Source: Liolophura sinensis (Eukaryota > Mollusca > Polyplacophora > Chitonida > Chitonidae). From it: a DNA stretch of 64,000 nucleotides. The notes beneath the pieces were generated by a model. It did no database searches. It was not told where the DNA came from and worked only from the letters and a program-made list of their open reading frames with translations. Made by a program: the position numbers and the translations under genes. Position 1 is the stretch's first letter, and the number at the start of each line of letters is the position of its first letter. The stretch covers positions 30,158,628 through 30,222,627 of the forward strand of contig NC_088305.1 of assembly GCF_032854445.1 (NCBI RefSeq), written 5' to 3'. Below, one piece after another: positions 22,741 through 35,100 of the stretch.

Positions 22741-22899
22741 CTGTTTTACTCTCTATGCTATAGGTCTTTCACACTGTCGTCGCTGCTCTGGTTTTACCGT
22801 CTATGCTTTAGTCTTTCATATTGTGTGCTCTGAATCGCGTAAGCATTCGACCACCACTGCGTTAACAGAGATAAAGTTTCTGCTCGAGTTTAGGAATTA

Positions 22900-25800
22900 A
22901 TAAGTTTAATTATTCAGTGAATTAATCATTTCACTGGTCCCTAACGTTCATCGTCGATTAGGTTTATGGGTATGAGTGTTAATAGTGTGTATGTGTATGA
23001 AGATGACGTATCTGTAACAGAGCCATGTGGGAAACCAGTGCTGCTTCACTGAACAGGCATTCCCTGGATCAGTGTGATTAAATAAATAAATAATAAACAA
23101 ATAAGTAATGAGGATGCAGTCCCATTGTTGCATTTTTTGCACAATTTAACTACCCGAATTCTTCAATCTTTCCACATATGAAAAGTGAAATTTCAGTGCA
23201 CTTTATGAACATTCATGACTATATTTTGTATACATAGCTACATTGGTTGGATTGGGCGATCTCGGGGCTTTACAAAAAGTATAATTTTGTCAGTCTCCAC
23301 AAAATAATTCAATCAGAATATGCTTAAATAAACACCCTGCAAACATGCGAAAAGGTCAGTTGAATTTAACTGTTACAGTTATAATCAATTACAGTTATAG
23401 GCTAATATGAAAGCGTTTTCACGACACATACCGACAATGTGGATGACAGGTTCCCAGTGTTTGTGGCCTAGTTAGAGCAACTGTCAAAAAAGCAGTATTC
23501 TGAACTGGTCCAATCGATAAAGGGCCTGTCCATAGAACTCGGATGTAAACACCGGACGACAGGATATTGCCAGGATTGCTTTTTGGTGGCCTGGGGTAAA
23601 AATTGAAAAAAAAAATGATGGTATAAAACTCTTGAGAGGAAATACAATGTGTTACTAAGGTCTTTCTCCTGGATGCTTCAGCATAATTGCCTTCAGTTGT
23701 TTTTATTTACTTTCAATAAGCCTATACAAATGTTTGGTCGGATTTGACTTGCTAATTTGTTATTACGGGGTGTTTTCCTCGTATGTAAATACTCTGGGGA
23801 AACCCGTGGAGGGGAGAAAAATGCTACTTTGTCCGAGGATTTATACCTTAAATAGGACGGCAAAAATGCAAATGAGAAATTATTTTATTATTTGCACTGC
23901 ACGGAGTAAACGTATCTTGTGTTTGGTATCCTGGATTGTAGATGTGCTAATAATAACTTGATAATATTATGGTTGTATTGAAATTGGCTTAATTTTCCTG
24001 CTTGACTAGTTGGACCAACACTATGTATTCCAATTTAAAAAATATCTTCATATGAAACATCATTACAACACTTTTTGATCACCGCCAAAAGAGGATCAGT
24101 CAATATTATCACTTCCGGTCTGCAAGAACAAGACGCTTGCAGATGATACTCGCTTTGCGTCACCCCATGCACTCACATAACAGCCAAGTATACTCAGAAA
24201 CACTGCATGTGCCAACAATGTCGTGGATGAGCAAAAGCAGGAGATAGACGTAATGCGCGGACTTTTTCCTAGATGGCCCGGCGGTCCTCAGTATTGAGAC
24301 GCAGAGCTATAAAAAGAGGCCTGAAATTGCCAATATAGCATATTATGGATCAAATCGGATACATATAACTTTTTTTCAAAAAAAAAAATCGGCCCAGGTA
24401 AATTTAGATATAAACTGACAAGCGGAGAAGTAATGCTGTCAACAGAGAAAGTACAAGGCGGTAATATCGGTCTTTGTGTTTGGGCAAATCCCTCTCATCT
24501 ATTGTTTCCCTGTAACACCTAATTTACCTAAGGCTAGTACGGGAATGCTTCTAAGATCTAAAGTATTACTGCGAGAGGCAAATTGGTTTGGCGGCGCATC
24601 CATTAGAGCAGTATCTAGCTATTGATGTATTATACGTAAATATAGCAACTGAGCTCATATTTTATTTATGTCGCGGACCGTAGTGGGTTTAGTCAGATCC
24701 ACTTGAATGTGATTACATATGTAAATAGCGCGGAAACAACATAAAGGTATTGGTTCGTCATTCAACACCAGATAAATACTCGCTTGATCTGATGCTAAAT
24801 TTGTTTTCATGGCTACAAATCTCATTTTCACCATTTGCACATTCAAGTATTTTAACCGTATTCTCTCACACAAAAGAGTTGACCGGGTGCTTGTCATTAA
24901 AAGAGCTAAACGTTATTCTAATCTGATTTTTTAAAAGTATTTCCAAGGATATAAAAGGTATTCTTACACGGTGAAGATTACGGTGTTTTTAACAGTAATG
25001 TATACACAGTAACGTATATCTCTCATAACAACATTGTATGTGTGCGGGACCTTATTCGTAATATTGGTGTACCGATATCTTCAACCTCAGCAGTATAGGC
25101 GACACCCATGTTACCGTTTGCGCTGTCTAACATTTGTTGAACACGTAAGAAAGTTTGTCGGTAACTTTCCAAAAGTCAATGGTTTAAACCGGGCACTACG
25201 ATTTTATCCACTTATAAACTACCGCCGTTATATTTGTATTAGTGAAAAATTATTGAGTACTGTGTTAAACAATAAGACGAATAATTCAGCTTATACCCTG
25301 TTTACTATGTCTTACTAGCAGGGGTGCTGTCAGTGTATTTATCACGTCTTGGCACGAGATACGGTGTGACTTCCGGAGAGTTGCTTTAATGTTATGTATG
25401 AGCATGCGCTAAAAGACGACGTGAAGGCGCCATTACATTGCGTGGATTGGGCATTACCATTGGCTGCTGTAGCACACTGTGACGTCACAGGAAGAGAGCA
25501 TGTGTCTGCGAAACACCGTGTTGTACAAGGCGTTCTCTTTGGCATCTGACATTGCAAATTTCACTCCAATGGCCTTTTCTAGGCATGGTTCAGAGCTAAG
25601 AAATGAAAAGTTTTTTCAGGTTGAAAATCAAATTTGCTCAGTCAGGGATACATGGATCTCATTCGGTTGTCTGTATTTTCGTGGTATTGAAACTTCCATT
25701 TGCAATCCAATTTTTGAAAATTATTGTATGGATTTGAATTTGGATTCCGTAACCCCTCCCCAGCCCCATGGCTTTACCTCCCACATGCTATGAGGGCTAA

Positions 25801-26450
25801 TAGCTAATAAACTTTGTAGGCAACAGTGTAATATTAAAGTTTCCGGGAAGCTTATTAGCGTGCTCCATCGTTCTCCATGGTTATGATTTTCAGTTGATGA
25901 AAACAGCTCGTGAGCACAGCTGGTCGGATATTAGCTTCTCAGACCACGTGACCTCAACTACCGCTGTCCAACTGTTTGCAATTTCCGGTTGGCTTTCATT
26001 CCTGGCTGTAGTAACCAGAATCCATTTACTTTTCTGTTTTAATTTTTTATCCGGTTATTAATCTCCACAACCGAGGAGCGAAAGCGCTACTGTTTGTATT
26101 CATCTAAAACGCGATTTCCGCCAAGAGGAAAATACACACAAACAAGAAATGTGAAAGTAAGGTAAACTCATGTTTTCAAATTGCGAATTACATCCCAGAG
26201 CAAAACCCAGAGCTAAGATTTAAAAGCTACAATCAATCCCAAATTGTATTCGAGATTTAAAAGATAGAAATGTAAAATTAAGTTTGACATCTGCTTTCAA
26301 AATGGCGACATTTCTTCGAGATTTAAAGTATTGAATTTTTTGGTGGGACATTTAGAAAAACTAAGATGTATCCTTGAACCCGTTGATGTGTTTAGAGCTT
26401 GGCAAAGAAGTCTAATCAAAGTTAACCAAAGACAATATATGTATCAAGAT
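22900..26450. other. No recognisable feature
   Basis: About 3.5 kb of intron without recognised exons, RNA genes or named repeats. Several frames of 60-104 codons are open (for example 25479-25793) but none shows a domain motif or convincing splice context. Confidence 0.45.
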
Positions 26451-26455
26451 GAAAT

Positions 26456-27055
26456 GTGGTATGGCTAAGCTCAGATTTGATTCTCTACGTGGCAACAGTG
26501 GTATGGCTAGGCTCAGATTTGATTCTCTACGTGGCGACAGTGGTATGGTTAAGCTCAGATTCTCATCCTGTACGTGGGGACAGTGGTATGGCCACGCTCA
26601 GATTTGATTCTCTACGTGGCGACAGTGGTATGACTAAGCTCAGATTTGATTCTCTACGTGGCGACAGTGGTATGGCTAAGCTCTGATTTGATTCTTTACG
26701 TGGGAACAGTGGTATGGCTAAGCTCAGATTTGATTCTTTACGTGGGAACAGTGGTATGGCTAACAATTGACTTGATTCTCTGTATGGCGACAGTGGTGTG
26801 GCTAAGCTCGGATTTGATTTTCTACGTGGGGACAGTGGTAAGGCTTAGCTCAGATTTCATCCTGTACGTGGGGACAGTGGTATGGCTAACAATAGACTTG
26901 ATTCTCTGTATGGCGGCAGTGGTATGACTAAGCTCAGATTTGATTCTCTGTGTGTAGACAGTGGTGTCTACATACTAGCTAAGCTCAGGTTTCATCCTGT
27001 ACATGGGAACAGTGGTATGGCTAGGCTTAGATTTGATTCTCTGTACGGCGACAGC
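26456..27055 (+). repeat. Minisatellite, 42 bp unit, about 14 copies
   Basis: Units carry GGTATGGCTAAGCTCAGATT, TGATTCTCTACGTGGCGACA and GT. Because 42 is a multiple of three and stops are rare in the unit, open frames with 14-residue repeats (MAKLRFDSLRGDSG-like) appear on both strands. They are by-products of the unit length, with no splice or start context. Variant units (CAATTGACTTG, TCATCCTGTACGTGG) form sub-families. Confidence 0.92.
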
Positions 27056-27765
27056 TTTGATTTTACTCTCTGTATCGCGTCATTGATAAATAATACGGCT
27101 AAGCATACGTTGAAAGCAATGTTGAATTACCTTGAATACGATGCTATTGATAATAGAACGATGGCGTGAAAATGTTTTTAACTTCACATTTTAGAAATTG
27201 ATTGTAGTTCATGATCCCAGAATTTCAAATTATGACAAGTTTTACTTGGATGTTCGATTCTGTAGAGTTTTTTAAGCCATTTCAGATTTTGTCTGGAACC
27301 TAAACTGGCTATGCAAAATTGGTCCCATTTCACGATTGAAGGCGGACTTCTCTGACAGCTGCTGTAAGAACAATACCAGAGTGGCCAGGCGGTGATGATA
27401 CAATATAAATTGCTCACACGGTAACATTTCATGATGTCGACATGGAGACCCCTATGTATGTGTTCTGTGCGCATTAAATATGCCTAGATTTTCACTTATG
27501 TTACAGCTGCACCCATATACACCTGTGCGTCATTAACACCAATATGTCTAAACCTGAGATCAAAATCGATACCGGTTGAATTTATCATCTAATAAAGCTA
27601 CCGTGTATATAGCAAGAATTGGTGATACGTGTAACAGAGTCAAAACTGGTCTAACTAGCAGAGTGTTGCTGATGCTCGCCTGGTCAGACAGCCGGATAGA
27701 GTGTCCCCAGGGTAGGGGGCAAGAGATCACTACAACTACTGAGAGAACTGATTACCAGCTGATTA

Positions 27766-27954
27766 ATGGCAGCTCAAGGGGTCATCGCGCGCCGACTGGC
27801 GGTGCTTCACCGTTCACCGGCGGCCTCTCTGCGGCCACTGGTCGCCCGGGATTTGTCTCGTTACGCTACCGTACTTCCCTTATCGAGTCCAAATAGCCGT
27901 GCAAGTGTAATGGATCTACATAGTATGAAACCATGCAGAAGCGGTAGATACCGA
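27766..27954 (+). CDS. Candidate first exon, unrecognised protein
   Basis: A CpG-rich island within AT-rich intron contains an ATG frame beginning MAAQGVIARRLAVLHR. Its first 28 residues hold four arginines and a histidine and no acidic residue, in the style of a mitochondrial targeting peptide. The frame meets a good donor (CGA then GTAAGA at 27955) after exactly 63 codons, that is in phase 0, and so could splice to exon 2 of the RING gene or belong to a nested gene. The Kozak context is weak at -3 but has G at +4. No homology is recognised; this could be chance. Confidence 0.25.
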
Positions 27955-29225
27955 GTAAGAGGCAAAGCGTTGTTTACAGGCATTTTTATATTAAGTTAAA
28001 CCCTAATGTGAATCGCCTGAATAGAGATGTGTATTGTCTATATACGCCATGTACCGCTAGGGCCTACATACCAATACATATAAAGTCTGGTACCTGACGA
28101 AAGTAGACTAATACTATCCAGACCGCCTTGTAAAACGCCATAAATCAGGAGTATCTCATGTTTTGGGCAGTGTCAAAGGAGATCTGTGTAAAGAAAATAA
28201 GAAAAAACCTATATAAAGAGTCGGTCAAGTGCTTAAAGCTGGAATTCCGTAGACCCGGATAGGCCTAGATGGTGATCAGTGCGTGATACGTGATGCTGCT
28301 CATGGCGTTTAGCTACTGTTAAATGGTTAGATAATTCAATATGCGAATGATTTTTACCTGAAAAGATAAAATAAATGGTTGCGATGCGATTAAGTATTTG
28401 TTTGACAGCAGGTAGGTCTCCATTTTGTTTTTCATTCATCTTTTATAAATTTTGAAATTTACCATCACCACGTTTACCATCATCAGGTAGACCTTCCATT
28501 TTCTTAAAAAGAGCAATCGATTTTATCGAGAAAAACTTGGTACATTGACAGCCTTTCGGGACTGTCTTATCGAAACCGGCTTGGGGGATGACAGCTGATT
28601 TTCTGGACAGCAACCGTCACGGAGTGGACCTCGCCCAATCTGAAGCGTCAAGTGTCGGTACCAGTTGGTGGCACCAGTTGGAACGCAGCCGAGTGCTGCT
28701 CTTCGCCATCAGCGAAGGAACCGTGGGCGACGGATTGTGTAAATGCGGTATTTAAGAAGCTCGCCGTTATTGATAAACAGGAAACGACCGATGGGAATTG
28801 CAGATATTTAGCTCGATTTGGTAGGAATAATTTCTGTCACTTACGGTCCCTGTGCTACGGAATGTATTTCCCCAGGCCTTAAGGTTAGCACTGGTTTAGG
28901 TTCATCAGACCGATCGAGACTGAGGCGATGAGAGTGTGTGAAATCCCCTGGAACGGCTGTTTATTTATTAACGGCCTTCTCGTGTAGTACCGCTATACTG
29001 TGCGAAAGTTCAACTGAATGGGCTGCATAAGTTACATATATCTTACATCACGCTAAGGGTGTTGCACTTGCATCTGTCTATAAACATCACATCTGCAAGT
29101 AAGGCCGTAGAGGAATAACGAATGATTGATCATGGCTTACTTCGACGATATTGCAGCTATATTAAGGTGATTAGAATAGTGATGGAGCACGGGTAATTTG
29201 CATTAAAGTTATAAGCCAGGTTATC

Positions 29226-31082
29226 TATATATGTTTGTTGGTTGTGTAACAACAATATATTCAGGAGGTCAGTTTGTTTATATATGTTTGTTGGTTGTGT
29301 ACCAACAATATATTCAGGAGATCAGTTTGTCTATATATGTTTGTTGGTTGTGTAACAACAATATATTCAGGAGGTCAGTTTGTCTATATATGTTTGTTGG
29401 TTGTGTAACAACAATATATTCAGGAGATCAGTTTGTCTATATATGTTTGTTGGTTGTGTAACAACAATATATTCAGGAGGTCAGTTTGTCTATATATGTT
29501 TGTTGGTTGTGTAACAACAATATATTCAGGAGGTCAGTTTGTCTATATATGTTTGTTGGTTGTGTAACAACAATATATTCAGGAGGTCAGTTTGTCTATA
29601 TATGTTTGATGGTTGTGTAACAACAATATATTCAGGAGGTCAGTTTGTCTATATATGTTTGTTGGTTGTGTAACAACAATATATTCAGGAGGTCAGTTTG
29701 TCAATATATGTTTGTTGGTTGTGTAACAACAATATATTCAGAAGGTCAGTTTGTCAATATATGTTTGATGGTTGTGTAACAACAATATATTCAGGAGGTC
29801 AGGTTGTCTATATATGTTTGTTGGTTGTGTAACAACAATATATTCAGGAGGTCAGTTTGTCAATATATGTTTGTTGGTTGTGTAACAACAATATATTCAG
29901 GAGGTCAGTTTGTCTATATATGTTGTTGGTTGTGTAACAACAATATATTCAGGAGGTCGGTTTGTCTATATATGTTTGTTGGTTGTGTAACAAAAATATA
30001 TTCAGGAGGTCAGTTTGTCAATATATGTTTGATGATTGTGTAACAACAATATATTCAGGAGGTCAGGTTGTCTATATATGTTTGTTGGTTGTGTAACAAC
30101 AATATATTCAGGAGGTCAGTTTGTCAATATATGTTTGTTGGTTGTGTAACAACAATATATTCAGGAGGTCAGTTTGTCTATATATGTTGTTGGTTGTGTA
30201 ACAACAATATATTCAGGGGGTCAGTTTGTCTATATATGTTTATTGTTTGTGTAACAACAATATATTCAGGAGGTCAGTTTGTGAATATATGTTTGATGGT
30301 TGTGTAACAACAATATATTCAGGAGGTCAGGTTGTCTATATATGTTTGTTGGTTGTGTAACAACAATATATTCAGGAGGTCAGTTTGTCTATATATGTTG
30401 TTGGTTGTGTAACAACAATATATTTAGGAAGTCATTATGTCAATATATGTTTGATGGTTGTGTAACAACAATATATTCAGGAGGTCAGTTTGTCTATATA
30501 TGTTTGTTGGTTGTGTAACAACAATATATTCAGGAGGTCAGTTTGTCTATATATGTTGTTGGTTGTGTAACAACAATATATTCAGGAGGTCAGTTTGTCT
30601 ATATATGTTTGTTGGTTGTGTAACAACAATATATTTAGGAAGTCATTTTGTCAATATATGTTTGATGGTTGTGTAACAACAATATATTCAGGAGGTCAGT
30701 TTGTCTGTATATGTTGTTGGTTGTGTAACAACAATATATTTAGGAAATCATTTTGTCAGTATATGTTTGATGGTTGTGTAACAACAATATATTCAGGAGG
30801 TCAGTTTGTCTATATATGTTGTTGGTCGGTAACAACAATATATTTAGGAAATCATTTTGTCAATATATGTTTGATGGTTGTGTAACAACAATATATTCAG
30901 GAGGTCAGTTTGTCTATATATGTTGTTGGTTGTGTAACAACAATATATTCAGGAGGTAAGTTTGTCTATATATGTTTGATGGTTGTGTAACAACAATATA
31001 TTCAGGAGGTCAGGTTGTCTATATATGTTTATTGATTGTGTAACAACAATATATTCAGGAGGTCAGTTTGTCTATATATGTG
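29226..31082 (+). repeat. Satellite-like array, 53 bp unit, about 35 copies
   Basis: The unit contains TATATATGTTTGTTGGTTGT, GTAACAACAATATATTCAGG and AGGTCAGTTTGTC. Early units (29226-29700) are near-identical. From 29755 on, variants (TTTGATGG, CAATATATG, CAGGTTG, one-base-shorter TATGTTGTTGG) are ordered into a five-unit higher-order repeat of 264 bp (29804, 30068, then partly 30310). Beyond 30400 a two-unit pattern with TTAGGAAATCATTTTG appears. GTTGTT and AACAAC in each unit can form a small hairpin. The open frames seen here are repeat artefacts. Confidence 0.95.
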
Positions 31083-31084
31083 CG

Positions 31085-31137
<53 letters not shown>

Positions 31138-31160
31138 TGTGTTTGTGTGTGTGTGTCTGC
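31083..31160 (+). repeat. (GT)n microsatellite
   Basis: An alternating GT run begins right at the end of the 53 bp array, interrupted by a few TTTGT steps and ending at GTGTGTCTGC. It is likely highly polymorphic. Confidence 0.95.
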
Positions 31161-32633
31161 TTAATTGGGAGTCTGGACTATTGCATATACGTGTAACTGT
31201 GCACCTTATCCGCGCTGATAAACAGATATATGGAGAGAGCTGACATTCTCATTTGTAACTGCCAGATACACATCAGTTTCTTACTTGAATGTGGTGAGCC
31301 ATGGGAATACTATCATGCTGTATGTCTGAACTGAAGGCCTTTAGGCTCTACATACTTTGAAGTGAAAAGTTGTTTCAATATTTTTTCAACATTCCATTTT
31401 GATTTATGCATAACTCTCAGTGATCTCCCCACGCAATTATATTAAGTGTTGATGTACCTGGGTTTCAGAAACTTTATGTCTATGCCACACCCCATCTGAA
31501 TGTGGCCTTGGGAATTGGGTGAAAGTTTTCAGCCAATCTAATTTGGTGTAGAGCCATTTGAACTGATGTGCGTTTGTACAGCAGAGCTGTTGATATAGTG
31601 CAATATAAAGGCTTGGCGCGGACGTATCACGCCATCTGGTGGATTTCACGGGAATCAAGCTGGTCTCAAATCAAATCACGACGAGATGGAAACCCGAGTA
31701 TAAGATTTATTTTAAGCTTTGTTATGGGTCGCGTTATTCAAACCGTCGACGCAGAAAATTTCCGACAGCCGAATATTATGTCAAAATAACCTGCCATCTT
31801 CCTCAAATGGCATCGCCTGTAGATAATTGGACAGGGGAATCAAAGAACAAACTGGAGACTTGAAAATAGAATTTTCGGGCTCAAAGAAAATGATGGAAGG
31901 ATGGATGAGTTTGGGTTTGGATTTTGTCAGAAGGAGATTGCTGTTTTTGTTGATAGTAGGGTCAGCACGTTCTCACCATACCAAAGCACGAAGACAACAG
32001 TTAGATATTACCCTGTTCTTACACTGGGTCGGAAGAGGGTTTGCACAAGACATCCTGTCATCTACACAAATTTGGCGCTATGATTGGATCCCGGATCTGT
32101 TGATCCTCTTGGCTACTCTGTATCTATGTTAAAACAAACAAACAAATGGCAGTCTGACACAGATCGACAATTCGCGCATTTTAAGTTAATCTATGTATTG
32201 TCTGACACATTACCTGTTCTCGAAAATACCTTAGAAAAGTTTGAAAAATACACATGACAAGTGAAAACTAAGTTGAATCCTGTGCTGTCACCAAAGTCTT
32301 CAACGTTATACAACGGACTTACACCACATGTGCTTCCGTTTGTCCCGCGTATGATTTGTTCTGTGCATGGCATCTGATTCACCTCGCGAATTAGCCATCT
32401 GCATGGACTATGCGATCAGGGTAGAGAATGGCCCTGGATGGCTTAGTCGCACAAAGGGTCACCCTCTCTGCAGTCGTTCATCCACTTACCACTAAAATCA
32501 CTCTAACACCTCGCTGGATTGGCTGCGGTATTAAGTCAGGAGGATGTGTCAAGCACTTTGTGAAGGGAGGTCGTGAAAACTTAACTTATTCTTGAGCAGG
32601 GCAGATGAATAGATGTGTAAAGTCATTGTTTAT
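31161..32633. other. No recognisable feature
   Basis: Overlapping frames of 60-101 codons occur at 31568-32132 in two + frames. Neither shows a recognisable domain, and the two compete for the same DNA. Confidence 0.45.
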
Positions 32634-32740
32634 TGTTTGATTGGTGTTTTACCTCATACTCAAGAGTATTTCACTTATTGGGAGGAAACCGTTCAGAGCC
32701 CTGGGGAAGCTCACGACCATCCGCAGGTTGCTGGCAAACC
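32634..32740 (-). mobile_element. SINE1 fragment, internally deleted
   Basis: TTTGATTGGTGTTTTACCTC, ACTCAAGAGTATTTCACTTA, then a deletion of the CGGCGGCCAGCATTATGG block, then GGGAGGAAACCG, CACGACCATCCGCAGGTTGC. The head is absent. Confidence 0.85.
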
Positions 32741-33159
32741 TGCGGTCATTGTAGACATAGGTTGTATATAAAATCATCTATCAGAGTTGTTCTTTTTCCT
32801 TTGTGAAAACAAACAAGTGCGCGTGATAGCAATTCAGATACCCTCTTCTCCTCATGAGTAAAGGCGTGCCTATGGTATCACTTGTCTTTGAAGCTATTGC
32901 ACATTAGTGTTCCTGATATCGATATCTATGGAGTTACCATTTTCACTGTCAGTGTATAGATGTATAACGTATGTATTACTTGTTATCTAGTTCATTCCTA
33001 TGACTGCAGATAGTGTTTGTTATATTTCTTCTCACTGTTCTTTGATTCATTGTCAGAGTAAAGGGCGGTAACGCTTGTTGCTGGATTTCTTTGATTCATA
33101 GGGTAAATAAACTTGTGATATTACTATTTGTTTGATTAACGGACGATAGAAATAAAACT

Positions 33160-33290
33160 TTTATTTATTTATTTATTTGATTGGTGTTTTACGCCGTACT
33201 CAAGAATATTTCATTTATACGACATTTATATTATTGTGGGAGGAGAGCGGACAAAGCCCGGGCGGATACCCACGACCGTCCGCAGGTTGC
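33160..33290 (-). mobile_element. SINE1, 5'-truncated, adjoining a minisatellite
   Basis: Intact tail and 3' domain (ATTTGATTGGTGTTTTACGC, GTACTCAAGAATATTTCATT), a diverged core, and the GTCCGCAGGTTGCTGGGA block, where the element stops. The next base begins the 22 bp minisatellite (CACTAGGCTGCC). Confidence 0.88.
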
Positions 33291-34058
33291 TGGGACACTA
33301 GGCTGCCTTACAGAAAACACTAGGATGCCTTAAAGAAAACACTAGGTTGCCTTACAGAAAACACTAGGATGCCTTAAAGTAAGCACTAGGATGCCTTAAA
33401 AGGAAACACTAGGCTGCCTTAAAGAAAACACTAGGATGCCTTACAGAAAACACAAGGATGCCTTACAGAAAACACAAGGATGTCTTACAGAAAACACAAG
33501 GATGCCTTAAAGAAAACACTAGGCTGCCTTAAATAAACACTAGGCTGCCATAAAGAAAACACTAGGCTGCCATAAAGAAAACACCAGGATGCCTTAAAGA
33601 AAACACTAGGCTGCCTTAAATAAAACACTAGGATGCCTTAAAGAAAACACTAGGATGTCTTAAAGAAAACACTAGGCTGCCTTAAAGAAAACACTAGGAT
33701 GCCTTAAAGTAAACACTAGGATGCCTTAAAGAAAACACCAGGCAGCCTTAAAGTAAACACTAGGATGCCTTAAAGTAAACACTAGGTTACCTTAAAGAAA
33801 ACATTAGGATGCCTTAAAGTAAACACTAGGATGCCTTAAAGAAAACACTAGGATGCCTTAAAGTAAAACACTAGGCTGCCTTAAAGAAAACACCAGGATG
33901 CCTTAAAGTAAACACTAGGCTACCTTACAGAAAACACTGGGATACCTTAAAGTAAAGACTAGGATGCCTTAAAGAAAACACGAGGATGCCTTAAAGAAAA
34001 CACTAAGATGCCTTAAAGTAAACACTGGGATGCCTTAAAGTAAACACTAGGATGCCTT
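33291..34058 (+). repeat. Minisatellite, 22 bp unit, about 35 copies
   Basis: Units read AACACTAGGATGCCTTAAAG with flanking A residues. The A/C alternation (GGATGCC or GGCTGCC), AAAG/ACAG and AGAA/AGTA variants are mixed along the array, and a few units are 21 or 23 bp. It starts exactly at the truncated end of a SINE1 copy. Confidence 0.95.
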
Positions 34059-34910
34059 TGACAGAGAATTAAGATTGCCAAATATTCCTTTCCTTTTAAC
34101 GTATGAAAAGTAATTCGTGGCTCAGCTCGTTAAGAATCTATTCACGACAAACTGTATTTTTATGTAATGAGACGAAGTTAGCGAGTTCCATCTACTCTAA
34201 AATGACTGGCTTTTTTCGTGTATAAGCTGCTATCACTCCATAACTCACGTTTGACAAATATTTCATCGGAAGCTTTGCAAACACCTGAAGGGCGTCTGGT
34301 GAACGCTGAGGCCCGTCAGGTTATGGCTTTTGTCCCATTTCCGAGACGGACTCGGCTGCACCTAATTAAGTGCAGTCGTTGATTACTGTGGTGGCGATTA
34401 CTCTGATGTAGCCAACAATGCAAGTAAATCGTTCCTTGAATTGACCAACGCTGAGAATGAATTGTTAATGATCTCGGGATCTGAAGATGGCAAGATGCCT
34501 AATTGATTTCTATAGCTCTATACTTTGGGTTACTTTCAAAGTTTAATTATGAGTGTCTCGACTGACCTCAGAAGCCCCCATCTGTCTGTGATGAATCTCA
34601 GTGGGTTCAATTCCACACGTATCCGGTGAATATCGGATGTGCGTGTATACTAATACCTTCATAGCGTGATACATACATCTTCTCTTCCCACGCTGGCTGA
34701 CTCACAACACCCCCACCCTACCCAACTCAACACTCACAAACCCTCTTTTAGCTCTTACCCAGATTTAAGACAAAATGGGGGTCACAGAGGGATTTAAGCA
34801 TTTTAAAAGACCTACATTTTTTTATATAGTCTTTATTTTGTAATCTTTGGGACCACAATAAGCCGTGACTTATACTCTGACCCATTTGCCCACCATCCCT
34901 ACATGTTTAG

Positions 34911-35100
34911 ATATTTATTTATATATCTGACTGGTGATTAATGCTGTACTCAAGAAGTTTTCACTTATACAATGATTGATAGGTTTACGGGTGGAGTGTG
35001 CCCGGGTGGGGGTACCTGAAAAACCTCCTGGTTTTAAGCCGTAGCTGGAGCAGAAAAGGTTGGATTTGACTTGGTAATTGCAGCTAGCCGGTGCTCTAAA
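34911..35100 (-). mobile_element. Diverged SINE1-like element
   Basis: TATTTATTTATATATCTGAC, GGTGATTAATGCTGTACTCA, AGTTTTCACTTATACAATG and GTGCCCGGGTGGG follow the SINE1 order. The head half (GTAGCTGGAGCAG, GGATTTGACTTGGTAATTGC) differs strongly. It may be a very old SINE1 or a third family using the same 3' domain. Confidence 0.5.

Noticed and set aside
26456-27169. Repetitive proteins of 14-residue units on both strands
   Set aside because: They follow from a 42 bp minisatellite whose unit length is a multiple of three. Both strands and several frames are open alike.
29231-31243. Series of cysteine-rich frames (CWLCNNNIFRRS repeats)
   Set aside because: Frames of the 53 bp satellite. With units of 53 and 52 bp, three units rotate through all frames. 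No start or splice context.
31827-32132. Two overlapping + frames (101 and 60 codons)
   Set aside because: They compete for the same DNA and neither has a motif or good splice sites.
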